Source of the DNA: Ceratothoa steindachneri
Taxonomy: Eukaryota > Arthropoda > Malacostraca > Isopoda > Cymothoidae
Assembly (NCBI GenBank): GCA_963969495.1
Contig: OZ018321.1
Coordinates: forward strand, 187,765,485 to 187,829,484
Length of the DNA: 64,000 nt
Direction: 5' to 3'
The notes below the pieces were generated by a model that ran no database searches, had not been told where the DNA came from, and saw only the letters and a list, made by a program, of their open reading frames with translations. Positions 10,690 through 22,270 of the stretch are shown piece after piece. The stretch's first letter is position 1, and each line of letters opens with the position of its first letter. A program made the position numbers and the translations under genes.

Positions 10690-12514
10690 GTAAATTTTCC
10701 TCTATTCATACATATAATCTATTCGCAGATATGTTCTTTTCGTATATATTTTCTCTTTGGATCTATGTTCTTTTCGAAGATTTGATCTATTTTTACATAT
10801 GTTATAATCGTACATTTGTTCGATTTGTACATAAGTTCAGTTCATATATATGTTTTTTTCATACATATGTTCCATTTGTATATAAATTTTATTTGTATAT
10901 ATGTTGTATTCGTTCATATGTTCTATTCATACATATGTTCTATCCATATATGTATATGTTCCATTCGTAGAAAAGTTTCGTATATACCCATGTTCTTTTC
11001 GTATATATGTTCTATTTGCACATATTTTCTAGTCTTACATAAGTTCTATTCACCAATATGTTTTATTAGGTCAGAAGTTATATCCGTAACCATGTTATAT
11101 GCATATATATGTTTTATTCTTAGAGAAGTTTTATTCATATATATTTTATTCTACAGATGTTCTATTCGTACATATTTTCTTTCCGTATATATGAACTATC
11201 ATACATATTATCTATACGTACATATACTCTATTCTTACATAAATTCTATTCGTGCATATGTCTATTCGTCCATATATTCTATTCGTATATACAGATATTT
11301 TATCTGTACATATTATCTATTACTACGTATGTTTGTTTCCTATTTAAGTTCTATTCGTAAATGTGTTAATTTCGTTCACGTTTTCTATTCGTACATACTG
11401 TATGTTCTGTTCGTAAATAAGCCATATTCATTAATAAACTATATTCATAGATATGTTATATTCGTAGATAAGTTGTATTCGTACATATTTTATTGGTACT
11501 TATGTTTATTTGTATATATGCTATATTCGTATATATTTTCTTTTTTGACAAATGTTCTATTTGTACCTATGTTGTATTCGTACATAAGTTATAGATACAT
11601 ATGTTCTATTCGTACATATGTACTATCCATTTATATGTTTTATTCCTACATATGTTTTATTATTCTATAATTTTATTATATATATGTACTATTCAGATAT
11701 GTGTTCTATTCGTAGAAATGATCTATAAGTACATACATATATAGTCAATTCGTACATATGTTCTATACAAATATTTTGTTCTGGTGGTATAGATTTTTTA
11801 TTCGTACATATTTTCAATTCTTGCATATATTGTATTCTACATATTTTCTATTCGTATATGTGATTTATTCGTAGATATTTTCTATTCGTGTGTATGTGTT
11901 ATTACTACATATGTTACATTCCTAGATATGTTATATTTGTACATGTTATATTCATTCCTAAGTTCAACTTGATATATGTTCTTTTCGTTCGTTTGTTATA
12001 TTCATGCATTTGTTCTATTCGTACATAAGTTTTATTCATACATATGTGCTTGTCTCTTGGTACATATGTTCTTTTCGAAGATATGTTCGATTCGTCATTT
12101 TTTCATTCCTATATATGTTAAATTAGTTAATATGTTATATCCATATATATGCTCTATTCGCACTTAAGTTCTATTCTTACATATTCTATTCGTACATATG
12201 TTCTTATCGTATATATGTTTTATTCGTACTTAGGTTCGATTCGTATATATATATTCTTTTCGTATGTTTCGTTATATTCGAACATATGTTCTATTTATAC
12301 ATATCTTCAATTCGTACATACGTCTTTTTCGCACATATGTTCTATTCGTATATGTTATATTCATTCATATGTTCTATTCATACAGATGTTCTATTCTTTC
12401 ATATTTTCTATTCGTATATGTTATTTTCCTACTTATGTTCTATTCGTAAATATATTCTATTCATACATATTTTCTCTTCCAAAATATGTTCGATTCATAG
12501 ATAGGTGCTATTCG
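10690..12514. repeat. 17-bp AT-rich minisatellite (main block)
   Basis: Roughly 105 imperfect copies of a 17-bp unit, consensus TTCTATTCGTACATATG. The unit has no stop codon on the plus strand in any frame. Because 17 is not a multiple of three, all three frames read the same 17-codon cycle, which produces long false reading frames (the longest is 10816-11670, 284 codons of FYSYICSIRTYV-like text). Further copies appear at 14720-14747 and 19310-19620, on the far sides of inserted transposons, so the original array was longer. Confidence 0.9.
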
Positions 12515-13404
12515 TACTGGGTTTTGCAAAAGTTCTTTTACATTCGGAGGGTTTTTTTTTCCGAGAGGTTTACATATGTGATAGGAAAAGTTCTTTTCCA
12601 ATGTGCGCAGATGTGACGAGATGGAAAATAAAAGAATTGAGATCTCTGTTCAAATGCGCGCGGGCCACATGTCCGACATTGCCAAGCGGCTTCCCGTCAG
12701 ACAGATGACCTTCTAGAGTCGCGGAGAAGTTCAAGAATAGGGAAGACCTCAAAGATCGACTTCGTTCAGACAGATAAGTTATCAACCGTTTGGCTGAGAG
12801 AAAGGCCTTCGAAGGTGCTCCGAAGCTCAAAATGACTGCTCTCGCGAAGAAGAAGCTCATCGTGTTGGCCACAGTGTCAAGGGCCGTTAAGGAAGAGGTC
12901 TTCGAATAGCGAGAAGATGCCGTCTGTGTGGTTTGCGGCCGGTTACAGGCTCACCGCGGCCGATTACTGGGACACTTTGGCCACGAAACTCTCGCGATGG
13001 GTGAGAAAGATCACGAGGAAGGTGAACTACGTCTTTGAAGAGGACAGTGCCCCGGCCCGCACGGCCAAGACAGTGCAAGAGTAGCTGGGATCAGACATGA
13101 ACTTCTGATCGAAGCAATTTTGGATGCCGCAGTCGCCCGACCTCAATACTTTCGACTACAGCGTGGGGGTGTATATCGAGGGCAAGGCCTGCAAGGTCTG
13201 CCACAGCAACGTCGCTCAGCTGAAGTCCTCCGTTAACCGCGTGTGGGCCAGCATGAGGTCTGACTTCGTCCGTAACGAGGGGGCAGACTTCAGGTCTAGC
13301 CTAGAGCTCGTGCTCGTCGCTAAGGGCTGCCACATTGATTAATATTATAAATTAAACACATATATTTCTGAAAACAATAAAAAACATATCTAATTCGATT
13401 AAAA
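12515..13404 (+). mobile_element. Internally deleted mariner-like element
   Basis: Starts with TACTGGGTTTTGCAAAAG, a typical mariner-type inverted end, abutting the 17-bp repeat. The plus strand reads a decayed DNA-binding half (about 12640-12890) and jumps directly to GYRLTAADYWDTLATKL (about 12940). The segment with the first catalytic aspartate is therefore missing. The second block reads EEDSAPARTAKTVQE and the third PQSPDLN..DYSVG, followed by the normal C-terminus ending GCHID at 13339. Several in-frame stops remain. No matching right inverted end is seen, so the 3' end seems lost at the junction with the next element. Confidence 0.8.
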
Positions 13405-14719
13405 CTATTATTGTCTCCTTAATTGTGCCTGCACACTTTCATTCACTAATCACCCTTACTTTGTAGGACATGTGAACACAACTAGATCTTAATGGAAACT
13501 CCAGCAAAGAATATACTGCGTCAAACATTACTACAAGACAGGCTCGTTCAAGAAGGTGCAGGACACTTTCGTGCATCAGTTTGAATGTGAAAAAGCCCCC
13601 TCCAAGAGCAGAATTCAGGAGTGGGTGGACCACTTAGAGAACTAATGCAGCCAGTGACAACCGTCCAAGCCGTTTCAGACGCCCCAGGAAGCGTGCAGCT
13701 AATCTGGTCGAGGGCGTGAGAGAGTCAGTTCAGCAGAGTCAAAAACCTCTATGCGCAAGCGCAGTCAGTCCCTTGGTATATCCCGTGAGACTTGCAGGAG
13801 AGTGTTAGTAATGGATGTAAAGGCCTACCCATAAAAACTACAGACGAAGCAGACCCTTACAGCCTCAGACAAGGAGCAGAGAAAGGTTATGGCAGTGAAG
13901 ATACTGGAGAAGATTCAGGAGACCCCCAACTTTCCTTAACCTCTTTTGGACCTCAGATGAAGCTCACTTCCATCTTGAAGGAAAGGTAAACTCAAAGACA
14001 AATGTCTTCTTGGGGACCTCCAGACCAAATAAGGTAGCTACCATTCCCCTACACTCTCATAAGTGCACGGTATTGACTGCAATCTCAGCCAGAGGCATCA
14101 TCGGACCATTCTTCTTCGAGGAATCTGGCGCGACAGTGCCAGTCTCCAAGGAGCAGTATGTTGAGGTCCTCAAAAACCTTCAAGAGGGAGCTTCAGACCC
14201 TGTTCCCTTCACTCATGGGAAATTTCTGGTTTAAATAAGATGGAGCAAGCTCTCACACCGCAAACTGTCCCGGTATTGGCTGAAAGAGAACTTTGGTAGC
14301 CGAATGGTCAGTCTCAAGACGTATTTTGAGCGGGCACCTCACAGCCCAGACCTTTGCCCCCCAGATTTCTTTCTCTGGGGCTACCTTAAAGACATAGTGT
14401 ATCGCAGGGGGACCCAGGACCACCCCAGAACTTAAAGAAGCCATCAGGGAGGAGATCAGAGCCATTAGTCGGTCGGTTTGCAAGGACGTCATGGACAACT
14501 TGGTGCTGCGCCTCAAGAAATGCACAGAGCTAAATGGAGGTCACCTCGAACACGTGCTTTAGAATAAAGAATTTAAGTGCAAAGACTCTCATGTTTTTAA
14601 TATGATGTTTTTCAACCCAATAAACTAGTTACCACCAAAGTTTCATTCAATCCTTTCAAAAAATTACAAAATGAGGCCTATCGAAAGTTGGGGCCAGGTT
14701 TTTAGGGGGTCACCCTGTA
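13405..14719 (+). mobile_element. DD41D mariner-like element, copy B
   Basis: Same family as 4052-5429, opposite orientation. The right end (14640-14719) is the inverse of copy A's left end: GGGGGTCACCCTGTA against TACAGGGTAACCCCC. The left end is diverged or eroded where it meets the preceding mariner. Transposase pieces: DNA-binding part 13480-13800; first block TSDEAHFHLEGK (about 13950-13990); second DGAS with a stop immediately before (14238-14250); third SPDLCPPDFFLWGYLK (about 14347-14395), so the third aspartate survives here while copy A lost it. In-frame stops make it inactive. Confidence 0.85.
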
Positions 14720-14747
14720 TTCTTGCATATGTTATATTCATACATAC
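14720..14747. repeat. 17-bp minisatellite remnant
   Basis: Two imperfect units (TTCTTGCATATG, TTCATACATACA) directly after the DD41D right end. They show that the array at 10690-12514 continued here before the transposons arrived. Confidence 0.75.
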
Positions 14748-15150
14748 ACGGTACGGAGAGTAATTTGTAGCCTAACTACATTACAAAAGAAAATATTACA
14801 AATAGTTAAGTTATACAGATATATTTACCAAAATTACATGTAAATGCCTTAAAAGATTTTAATATTTATTTGACTCAATAAAATCGATATCGGCTTCAAC
14901 CAAAACCTCAATCACGGCTTCCACACAGCGTCAGAGCCTCATGCAGGCCTTCACGACGGTACCTCTGTTTAACCGGGTGAAAAATGTAGTGTGCATAGGG
15001 ACTTGATGGTGTCTCTCAACAACGTCACACACATAATACTACAGGGGAATGCAGTCTGGGAAGTATGGAAGCTGGATGTTCGGATTGATGTGGCATGGCC
15101 TTGATTCCTGTTGGCACAGGTACGGCCTCCCCAGCAGCCACCTCCTGGAT

Positions 15151-15696
15151 CCAGAACAATACAATATGGCAACATCATTTGGTACCCACGATTCATCGCC
15201 GATGATATGAAGGTGGAGTCCGTACAAAGAAGAGCTACAAAATTGGTTCCGGAATTGAGTGATCAAGAATATAGCGAAAGACTGCGTCAGCTTGGACTCT
15301 TTTCTATGAAATATAGATGCCGTAGAGGTGATATGATTCAAGTTTACAAGCTTCTAAATGGATTAGAGAGACTCGACCCTGGCCTATTCTTCATACCTCA
15401 GGAATATTCAGCAACGCGAGGTCATTCCAATAAACTATCTAAATGCCATTGCCAGAAGATGGTGAGGAAAAATGTATTCGGCCAGAGGATTGTCAATGAC
15501 TGGAATTCTCTTCCAAATCAAGTGATCACAGTCAAAAGTCTCCATTCCTTTAAGAACAAGTTGGATAAACACTGGGAAGCCAACTGGTATAGCTACACGT
15601 AGCCGGCATCATAGAAATTTTCATAACAATGATCGGGTCACTACAGGATTACCTCATGAGCCCGTACCATGATGATGATGATGATGAACATTATTA
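15151..15696 (+). pseudogene. CR1/L2-type retrotransposon 3' end inserted in the mariner
   Basis: Strongly 5'-truncated copy. Open from about 15155 to a stop at 15600-15602. It encodes the C-terminal part of an ORF2 protein after the RT palm: QYGNIIWYPRF, VQRRATKLVPEL, RRGDMIQVYKLLNG, then NDWNSLPNQV and FKNKLDKHWEA. A short 3' untranslated region ends in a (TGA)n microsatellite at about 15670-15690, typical of CR1/L2-group elements, which end in short repeats rather than poly-A. The target lies in the minus-strand mariner, with a few target bases apparently lost. The reading frame of this fragment is intact, so insertion may be fairly recent. Confidence 0.8.
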
Positions 15697-16179
15697 AGCC
15701 CACGGTATTGTGTCAGAAGCCTTCGGGGAAGGTAAACGGGGGCATAACGTAGCCCTCGCTAATGACCACTCCAAACACTAAGATTTAAATCGGAAACTTT
15801 GTCTGCATAACTCTGGGTACATCTTCGCGGAGAACAGCAAGCCAATGGTTGATGTGCGAGTTCACCACCTGGTACTGGTCGAAATTCTTCACGTGTGAGA
15901 GGTATCGAAGCATGCCAGGATTGAAGGGATGTTTCAGTTGGTTCCTAAGCTTAGGAGCTTGGTCCTTCCACTTGTCGTTCATTTTCTGCGAGAGAAACGG
16001 GTAATTTCTGATCTTGTTGGAAAAGTAGCAGGTTTCCTCATGCACTAACAGCCGGATGAGAGATTTGAGATGGACTCGATTTCCGCAACAAATTAAAAGG
16101 GGGGGGGAACGTATCAAAACGATTAAAGTGTGATTTCCGAGCAGCCGTACCCTCTTAATTACACCCCGACTCACCCAGC

Positions 16180-16194
16180 TCATTCCTGATCTTC
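16180..16194. repeat. 15-bp target site duplication, left copy
   Basis: TCATTCCTGATCTTC, identical to 19054-19068, flanking the I-type element. In the mariner frame it is a single sequence encoding the residues after the HTH. Confidence 0.9.
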
Positions 16195-19053
16195 GGCCGA
16201 GTGTGAGACGGCCCTCAAACACATGCGTTATAAAACACATGCGCTATAAGCGCCGCCGAACGACTTCACTGTCAGTGAATTTCGTCGAGCTAGGGCTAGG
16301 TTCCGGTATATTTCGAAGCACGCCCGCCGCTCTTCTTGGCAGGCATACGTGTCTTTACTAAACAGGAAGACCCCTCTATCAGACGTGTGGAAGCGAATCA
16401 AAAGGATTCGGGACAAGTTCTCGCATGACCCCCCTTCCGTTCTCCAGGAGAATGGGACCGCAATCTCGGAACCTGCACTCGCGGGAAAATCCTTCGTGAC
16501 CACTTTCTCCGCATTCAATGTGCGTCGTAATGTCGCGGAAGGCTGCCGAGTGGACTTTATCTTCAGAGGCGGAGAACCCTTTAATGACGGGTTTACTCTA
16601 AGTGAATTGATTTCCGCTCTAGCTTCGTGCGCGGACACGGCTTCCGGTTCAGACCATGTCCCATAATATATGCGTCGACACCTGGGTGAGCAAGGCATAG
16701 CCTTTCTGTTAGATTTGTTCAATAGGATCTATGTTGAGGGTGTCCTCCCAGCTTTCTCGCGAATCCCTACTGTGCTCACTTTTCGCAAACCAAGGAGAGA
16801 TTACTCTGCCCCGGCCAGTTTCCGCCCAATCTCTCTAGCCTCCTGCGTATGCAAGTTGATGGGGAAATTGGTAAATATAAGATTAGCCTTTTTCTCAACA
16901 GCGGAGGACATCGCTCTTCTGCACAGTGCGGCTTCTGCAAGTTCCACTCCACGTCGGATGCTGTGCTTCAACTGGAAAATGCCATCTTCGATGCCTTCTT
17001 TCATAGAAAGCATTACGCCACAATGTATTCTGATCTGGAGGAGGCCTATGATACCGCATGGCGATACGGTATCATGGAGACTCTCCACACGATGGGGGCG
17101 AGGGGACGCCTCCCAATGTTTATATCTGAATTTTTGCGAGATCGTCGATTCCCCGTATGTGAGGAGTGAGCCCTCTCCGGCCCAATGGAGCAGAAAGAGG
17201 CTGTCCCCCAGGGAAGTGTCCTCAGTGTCAAACTCTTTGCTCTGAGCATCAACGGCATCACCTCGGTGCTGCTGGAAGATTTTCTCGCTACGCTCCACGT
17301 GGGCGACCTTTCGATCTCTTTAGGCGCGGCCCAGATGCCAACTCTGGAGCGTCTATTCCAACAGGCATTGAACAGCGTCTCTCGCTATGCTGAAGCGCAC
17401 AGGCTTCGGTTTTCCTTGGCCAAGACTAAGGTGGTGCATTTCTGCCACCATCTACGGCTCCACTCTTCCCCATAATTGTTTCTCAATGTAGTGCTCGTAG
17501 AAATGGTGGACTAACGCCGTTTCCTTGGTCTTGAATTTGACCGACACCTCACCTGGAAGACTCCTATTCTCAGCCCTAAGGACTCTTGTACCCGCGCCAA
17601 GAATATTCTTCGTTCCGTGACGTTCAGCGCTTGGGGCGCTGATAGGGCTACTGCCTTACTTTTTTAGAGATCCTTTGATTCTTCAAAGCTCGACTACGGA
17701 TGCGAGTTTTATGCCTCTGCGGCCTTGTGTGTATTGCGGAAGGTGGACTCGATCCAGCACATTGGCCTTCGCTTGGCCACCGGTGCCTTCCACCTTCCTC
17801 CATTGGGGGCCTACTTGTCGATACTGGGTTGATGCCACTCGCTCTGTGCAGTGCACAGTACATTATTCGCCTGTACGCGCGAGCCCGGCATCTCCCTCAG
17901 TCGCCAATGGATCTCACTGCATCCACAGTCGATCTCGGAGTGAGAAAACTCCTCCGAGAGCTAAGTATAGCTCTCGCGTGTGGCGCCCCTTCTTCTTCCC
18001 AGGACGCCACCATGGAGGGTACCACCTTTGACTATTTGTCGCCAGGCCATAGCTCCCAAAGCTTCTACAACGACTGGAGTATTGCGTTAGGCCTTTTTGG
18101 AGCACACTTTGTCTCACGCTGGAACCGTGCCAGTGTATACAGATAGCTCTACGTCCCAAGAGAGGATCGATTTCCACGCGTATCCCCTCTGTTTGCAGTC
18201 AGCGGGGCTCTGCTAGGCTCTGTGTCTGTCTTCACGGCCGAGCTGGTTGCAATACACCACTCGAAACGGGAGATAACGCGACGTGCCCAGTTTGGAGATC
18301 AGATTATGATTTAAATCGATGCACAAAGCGCCCTGAGTACTCTGGGGGCATTGGAATCTCCGCATCCTATGGTTCGCGATATCCGTGACGCTACGGTTTT
18401 CGCGGGAAGGGTGGATGTCCAAATTATCTTTTGCTGGGTTCCTGGATATGTAGGAATTACTGGGAATGAGCACGACGATGAATGCGCCTAAGAGTTGCAA
18501 GGACTCGGCGACCAGACCAGCGTTTCGCTCTTCCTCACACCGATTACATGACAGGAAGAGGGCTGCTCTCCGGGCGGCTTTGCAAAGAAGATGGGAGATG
18601 GTCGTGGGAAACTTAAGATTACGTGCCATTGCGCCACGACTGTTTCCATGGACCTACCTCTAAATGCCGCGACGGCTTCAAGTTGCTTTCTGCCGTCTCC
18701 GAATTGGACACACTCGCGGGACGCACCGCCGTTTTGTGGAGCGCTCGCCCGTAGCTTACTGCGACGACTGCGTTGTCCCGCAGATTGTTCGGGACATTCT
18801 AGTTGAATGTCCCAGTCTGGGTATTCTTTGCGCACGTTACCTGTCCCGGTGCCGAGACGATGGGGTTGCTACCGCTTCTCCCTTGTGCTCGGGACTGGTT
18901 CGTGCACACCGACTTGTGGACTATACGACTTTTTTATCCTTGTTATTTGTTATTTACTCATTATTTGCTTTTTTAAGATAGCCTAGTCGTATGTTGTAGT
19001 AAGTATGGCAACTTATGCCCAAGCATGCAGTCGCCAGATACTTAAAAAAAAAA
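16195..19053 (+). pseudogene. I-type non-LTR retrotransposon (RT + RNase H), 5'-truncated
   Basis: About 2.86 kb, bounded by identical 15-bp duplications and ending in a run of ten A (19044-19053). It begins in the pre-RT linker (FRRARARFRYISKHARRSSW, about 16280-16340). RT fingers follow at SFRPISLASCVCKLMG (16817-), then GFCKFHSTSDAVLQLENAIF and SDLEEAYDTAW (16930-17060), and EAVPQGSVLS (17197-17226). The palm motif reads HVGDL: the first catalytic aspartate (codon 17302-17304) is glycine. An RNase H domain follows, with YTDSS (about 18137), AELVAIHH (18240), DAQSALSTLGA (18320) and CWVPGYVGITGNEHDD (18430-18480). The C-terminal cysteine segment CDDCVVPQIVRDILVECP ends near 18815. Many stops and frameshifts: inactive. 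Similar RT-RNase H proteins are common in arthropods. Confidence 0.85.
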
Positions 19054-19068
19054 TCATTCCTGATCTTC
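19054..19068. repeat. 15-bp target site duplication, right copy
   Basis: Same 15 bases as 16180-16194, immediately after the A tail of the I-type element. Confidence 0.9.
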
Positions 19069-19309
19069 AGCTCCTTCCTCAGATTGAGGCTCAATAATTT
19101 GGAGATTTTCGCATTGGAGCTCCCGGCCTGAATCCAAGGCAGCACAGCTTGCCTTTTCCACAATTTTGGAGGATTGAATTCAGCCATGGTATTGCTTCAT
19201 TCAAGGATGATGCACGACTAATATTACAAGAATAAAATAGAAGCGATGTCAGACAACGCGAAATTCAGAGTTGCTAACAACGACAAATTACTCAACGCCT
19301 CCTGCATTA

Positions 19310-19620
19310 TCTATTCATAAGTAAGTTCTATTTTTACATACATATTTTATATTCATACATATGTTCTATTCCTATATATGTTCTACTCGTATATATGTTC
19401 CATTTTTTATATGTTCTCTTCGTACACATTTTCTATTCATTCATTTGTTAGTCTTTTATATGTTCTATTCATACATATGTTCATTTCGTACATAAATTAT
19501 ATTCGTATATATTTTCGTTTCATTCCGATGTTATATCCGTACATATTTTATATTTGTATATGTTTTATTTCTTAATACGTTATTTTCGGATATGTTATAT
19601 TCGTACATATGTTCTATCAT
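19310..19620. repeat. 17-bp minisatellite, right block
   Basis: About 18 imperfect copies of the same 17-bp unit as 10690-12514 (for example TTCTATTCATACATATG), on the far side of the nested mariner. The block ends abruptly where the Tc1-like fragment begins. Confidence 0.85.
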
Positions 19621-20275
19621 ATCTGCTATTGAAGTGTTCGAAAGATCAGCACGACAGAGAATACAAATTTCTATTGGAATATAAAAATATGTACAATTAT
19701 CAGTAGCAAACATCTGCATGGTGCCTCGACATCTCTTACCGCAGGAAATAACTAACTGTTGACACTCTTGCGCAATAATGTCGCTTTAGAACTCTTTCCG
19801 AGTGTCTTTCGAACATTTTCACTGGAATTCAACTCCCGATTCTGTGCAGGCCAGCTCATAACAGTGATGTGCTCGTTGTCCAGGAAGCTCTTTATCGACT
19901 TGGCTGTGTGGCTTAAAAATTGCAGGCTGGACTTAGAAGACTTTCAGATGGGGCAAAGATTGCCTTAGAATAATTTCTTGTATACTTGTGCATTTATCTT
20001 GCCCCGTAAGCGCACAAGTGGCCCGTTGCCTTCTGTCGAAATCACGCTCCAGACTATGACACTTCCTCTGCCAAATTTCACATCATTTTGATGTAATTGA
20101 TGGGCAATATTTAACGTACTCTACAACAAACGAACATCCTGCCATCGAATCCGAACAAATTTAACTTAGATTTACCACTGAAGTGGACTTTGCTCTATTG
20201 CCCATCCGTCCATCTAACGTGCTCAGTGATGAATGCCCTAGTTGTTTAAATAAATCCTCGAAACGATGCATATGG
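19621..20275 (-). mobile_element. Truncated Tc1-like transposase fragment
   Basis: On the minus strand, fragments of the catalytic domain appear in shifting frames. The first block is HFSGKSKLNLFGFDGR (about 20205-20155), where the usual SDESKF reads SGKSKL, so the first aspartate is lost. Next come a GQDKC-like segment and FLDNEHITVMSWPAQNRELN (about 19885-19820), followed by SENVRK with the third-position glutamate kept. The DNA-binding N-terminus and both inverted ends are missing. It abuts the LTR remnant at 20289. Confidence 0.7.
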
Positions 20276-20288
20276 CAATAGATCCTCG

Positions 20289-20428
20289 TATATAATATTA
20301 CGAATCCTCCCTGGTTAAAGAATCAAAAGAAAACAAAACAAAACGTAAAGCACTCTTAGAGAAAAAAGGAACGGAGTTATTCATGTACGGGACAAAGATA
20401 CATACATACCCAGCACGACACCACGACA
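20289..20428 (+). mobile_element. Remnant of the 5' LTR of a Ty3/gypsy element (3' end only)
   Basis: 140 bp that align well, with few substitutions and one small gap, to 26953-27089, the end of the 3' LTR. Both end in CCACGACA. The rest of the 5' LTR is missing at the junction with the Tc1-like fragment. Just downstream, ATTGGTGTCAGGTTTTGGGG (20436-20455) is in the position of a primer-binding site. Confidence 0.8.
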
Positions 20429-20714
20429 TTATAAAATTGGTGTCAGGTTTTGGGGGTATTCCCTTGATTAGTAACAAATTTGTGCCTAAGCGTTCGAGGA
20501 AAATTAAACATAATAAGAGGATAACGTCTGTCTATATTTTTTTGTTAATTGATTGTGGTTAGCCTGTTAATAATGTTAATTAGTTTTTTGTGGTATTACA
20601 ATTAACAGAAAGTGTGGGTGGTAATGTTGGCTTAGGCAGAACGCTACTTGTTTCGTGGTTGCATAATTACCTTTAGCGTGCATCGGTGAGGGTTTTTTGA
20701 CAGACATAGGTAAA

Positions 20715-21725
20715 ATGTCGTTTGAAAGATTCCACCAACAAGGCCAAACTCTTGGAATAACAGGCCAAGAACTAGTTGCCTACGTCCTGGAAGAACAGAG
20801 GATAGAAAAAAACAAGAAGAGAGACAAGTGGAAAGAGAAGAAAAAAGAATACGGAGGGAAAGAGAACAGGCGGAAGCAGAAGAGAGAGAACGAATACGCG
20901 TACATGAAAGGGAAATGAACAACGATCGGGTGGAAGTCAATTCCGTTGGATCCCGGCCTGGAGCTACGCAAGTACCTACGATGAAACTCCCAGCATATAA
21001 AGATAACGAAGACCTGTGTTCGTACCTGACACACTTCGAGAAAATCTTCGAGGTGAATCATTGGAACATAGAAACAGAGGGAATCGCCAGATTACTGCCT
21101 GAGCTTAATATCCGTCTCCGTGATATATTCATCTCGTTACCATCCGAGGCTTGTGTGGATTATTCAACCCTTAAGTCTGAGCTATTTGCCGCCATTAATC
21201 AAATCCCTAGGAGTATAGGATGAAATTTAGACATGCTAGAATTCAGCCAGGTCAAACATACAGTCAATTTGGCTTTATCCTGCGAAGACATCTTCGATTC
21301 TGGCTAAGTTCAGCTTAAGTGGAGAATGAGTTCGACTCTCTCGTCGACTTCATTCTTAAGGACCTATTGTTGTGTACCCTGCCCCCAGAGATACGAGCAT
21401 TCGTCAAGGACAGGTCAGCCGCTACGTTCGATGACTTTGTGGAAGGAGCAGATCTGCAGGCTTCCAACCATAAACTATATCCGCGAGAGTTTAAAAAGAA
21501 CCAGCCCTTGTCTCCAAAGAAAGGTGGGTATCCCCAGATATCCCAACAAAAAACCCCCCTGAATTTGTCAAGACCTCCGGACCCCCCAAACACAAATTCT
21601 TTTCATCCAAGGATCAAAGAGAAATTAAGCCCCTAATTAATCTAAACCCCTCGTCCTCGCCGTACCCCAGAAAGCCCGTTACGTGTTTTAATTGTGACAC
21701 CCCAGATCACATTAGCTTCCATTGC
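20715..21725 (+). pseudogene. Ty3/gypsy gag (capsid-nucleocapsid) with frameshifts
   Basis: Gag packages element RNA. It starts at ATG 20715 (MSFERFHQQGQ). A charged coiled-coil-like stretch rich in Arg and Glu (20790-20925) crosses a frameshift and leads to the capsid-like part LPAYKDNEDLCSYLTHFEKI (about 20985-21045). A stop at 21221-21223 and another frameshift separate the next part, TLPPEIRAFVKDRSAATFDD (21376-21435). The nucleocapsid zinc knuckle CFNCDTPDHISFHC has the canonical C-x2-C-x4-H-x4-C spacing (21684-21725). The order coiled coil, capsid, zinc knuckle is normal for gag. Several disruptions make it a pseudogene. Confidence 0.85.
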
Positions 21726-22270
21726 CTCCAAATTCGAGGCTTAGGTTGTCCTTGAGTCAACAAGTGCACAACATCACCGCATCTCTTCCCCAAGAGCAAC
21801 CTCCTGCTTCAGCGTCTCCTTCGTCCACATCGAATTCCCCTGACCAACAGGTGAACTTTGTGTTTAATAAGAGTTCTCCCGGAGGACTAAAGTTCGAAAC
21901 TAGATCTGTAAATGGTTGCCGAGTCTCAACATTGGTACGCGATACGGGGTGCACCTGTATCGTCGTATCAGATAAATTGCTTCTCCCCCCCAGTCAGCCC
22001 CCAGCACCAGAGGTTCGCGGTCGTCCAGTGTCAGTATTTCACTCGCTGGACCGAGGTAGTGGCAGTGCCTATTAAATTCTGTTCTCTCTTAATAGGCCAG
22101 AGCACTCAGCTCTCTCCAAATCCGGTGGCTCAGCCTGTAGTCCCCCGTCCCAAGCAACTGAGAGGTCCGCGGCCCCGACCCCTTTATCACCTCTGGAGAA
22201 CCCTGAATACGAAGAGCTTAATTCCCAAGCCTTCGCTACTGCCCGGAAGGACTATCGGACTCTACAACCG
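21726..22270 (+). pseudogene. Ty3/gypsy aspartic protease and following linker
   Basis: The frame open from 21722 to 22075 contains VNGCRVSTLVRDTGCTCIVV. DTG at 21941-21949 is the aspartic protease active site, and the preceding beta strand fits retroviral-type proteases. The protease is cut short: after about 22010 the frame shifts through sequence resembling RWTEVVAVPIKF, which looks like a misplaced integrase-type fragment. A proline-rich linker follows (22090-22270). Part of pol may be deleted or rearranged here. Confidence 0.65.

Larger units (their letters stand above)
14748..19305 (-). mobile_element. Mariner-like element split in three by retrotransposon insertions
   Basis: Ends share GAGTAATTTGT (14754-14764; inverted copy at about 19276-19286) and abut 17-bp repeat on both sides. 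The minus-strand transposase is in three pieces. Piece 1, 19187-19054, starts MAEFNPPKLWKRQAVL, a helix-turn-helix N-terminus. Piece 2, 16194-15697, contains an open frame of 151 codons that includes HPFNPGMLRYLSHVKNF, where the usual SDEKNF-type catalytic block has lost its aspartate (SHVKNF), then VPRVMQTKFP and VFGVVISEGYVMPP. Piece 3, 15150-14748, has GRPYLCQQESRPCH (aspartate changed to glutamate) and a decayed C-terminus. The frame continues across both insertions when they are removed, which proves the nesting. Confidence 0.85.

Noticed and set aside
10816..11670. 284-codon open frame
   Set aside because: It lies wholly in the 17-bp minisatellite and repeats the same 17-codon cycle with decay; equivalent frames exist in the other two phases.
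15785..16240. 151-codon minus-strand frame that at first looked like a novel protein
   Set aside because: It is the middle third of the mariner transposase at 14748-19305. HPFNPGMLRYLSHVKNF and VPRVMQTKFP align with the family, and the frame joins the flanking pieces once the insertions are removed.
16228..17298. Long minus-strand frames of 164 and 165 codons
   Set aside because: Antisense shadows of the I-type RT, whose plus-strand motifs are clear.
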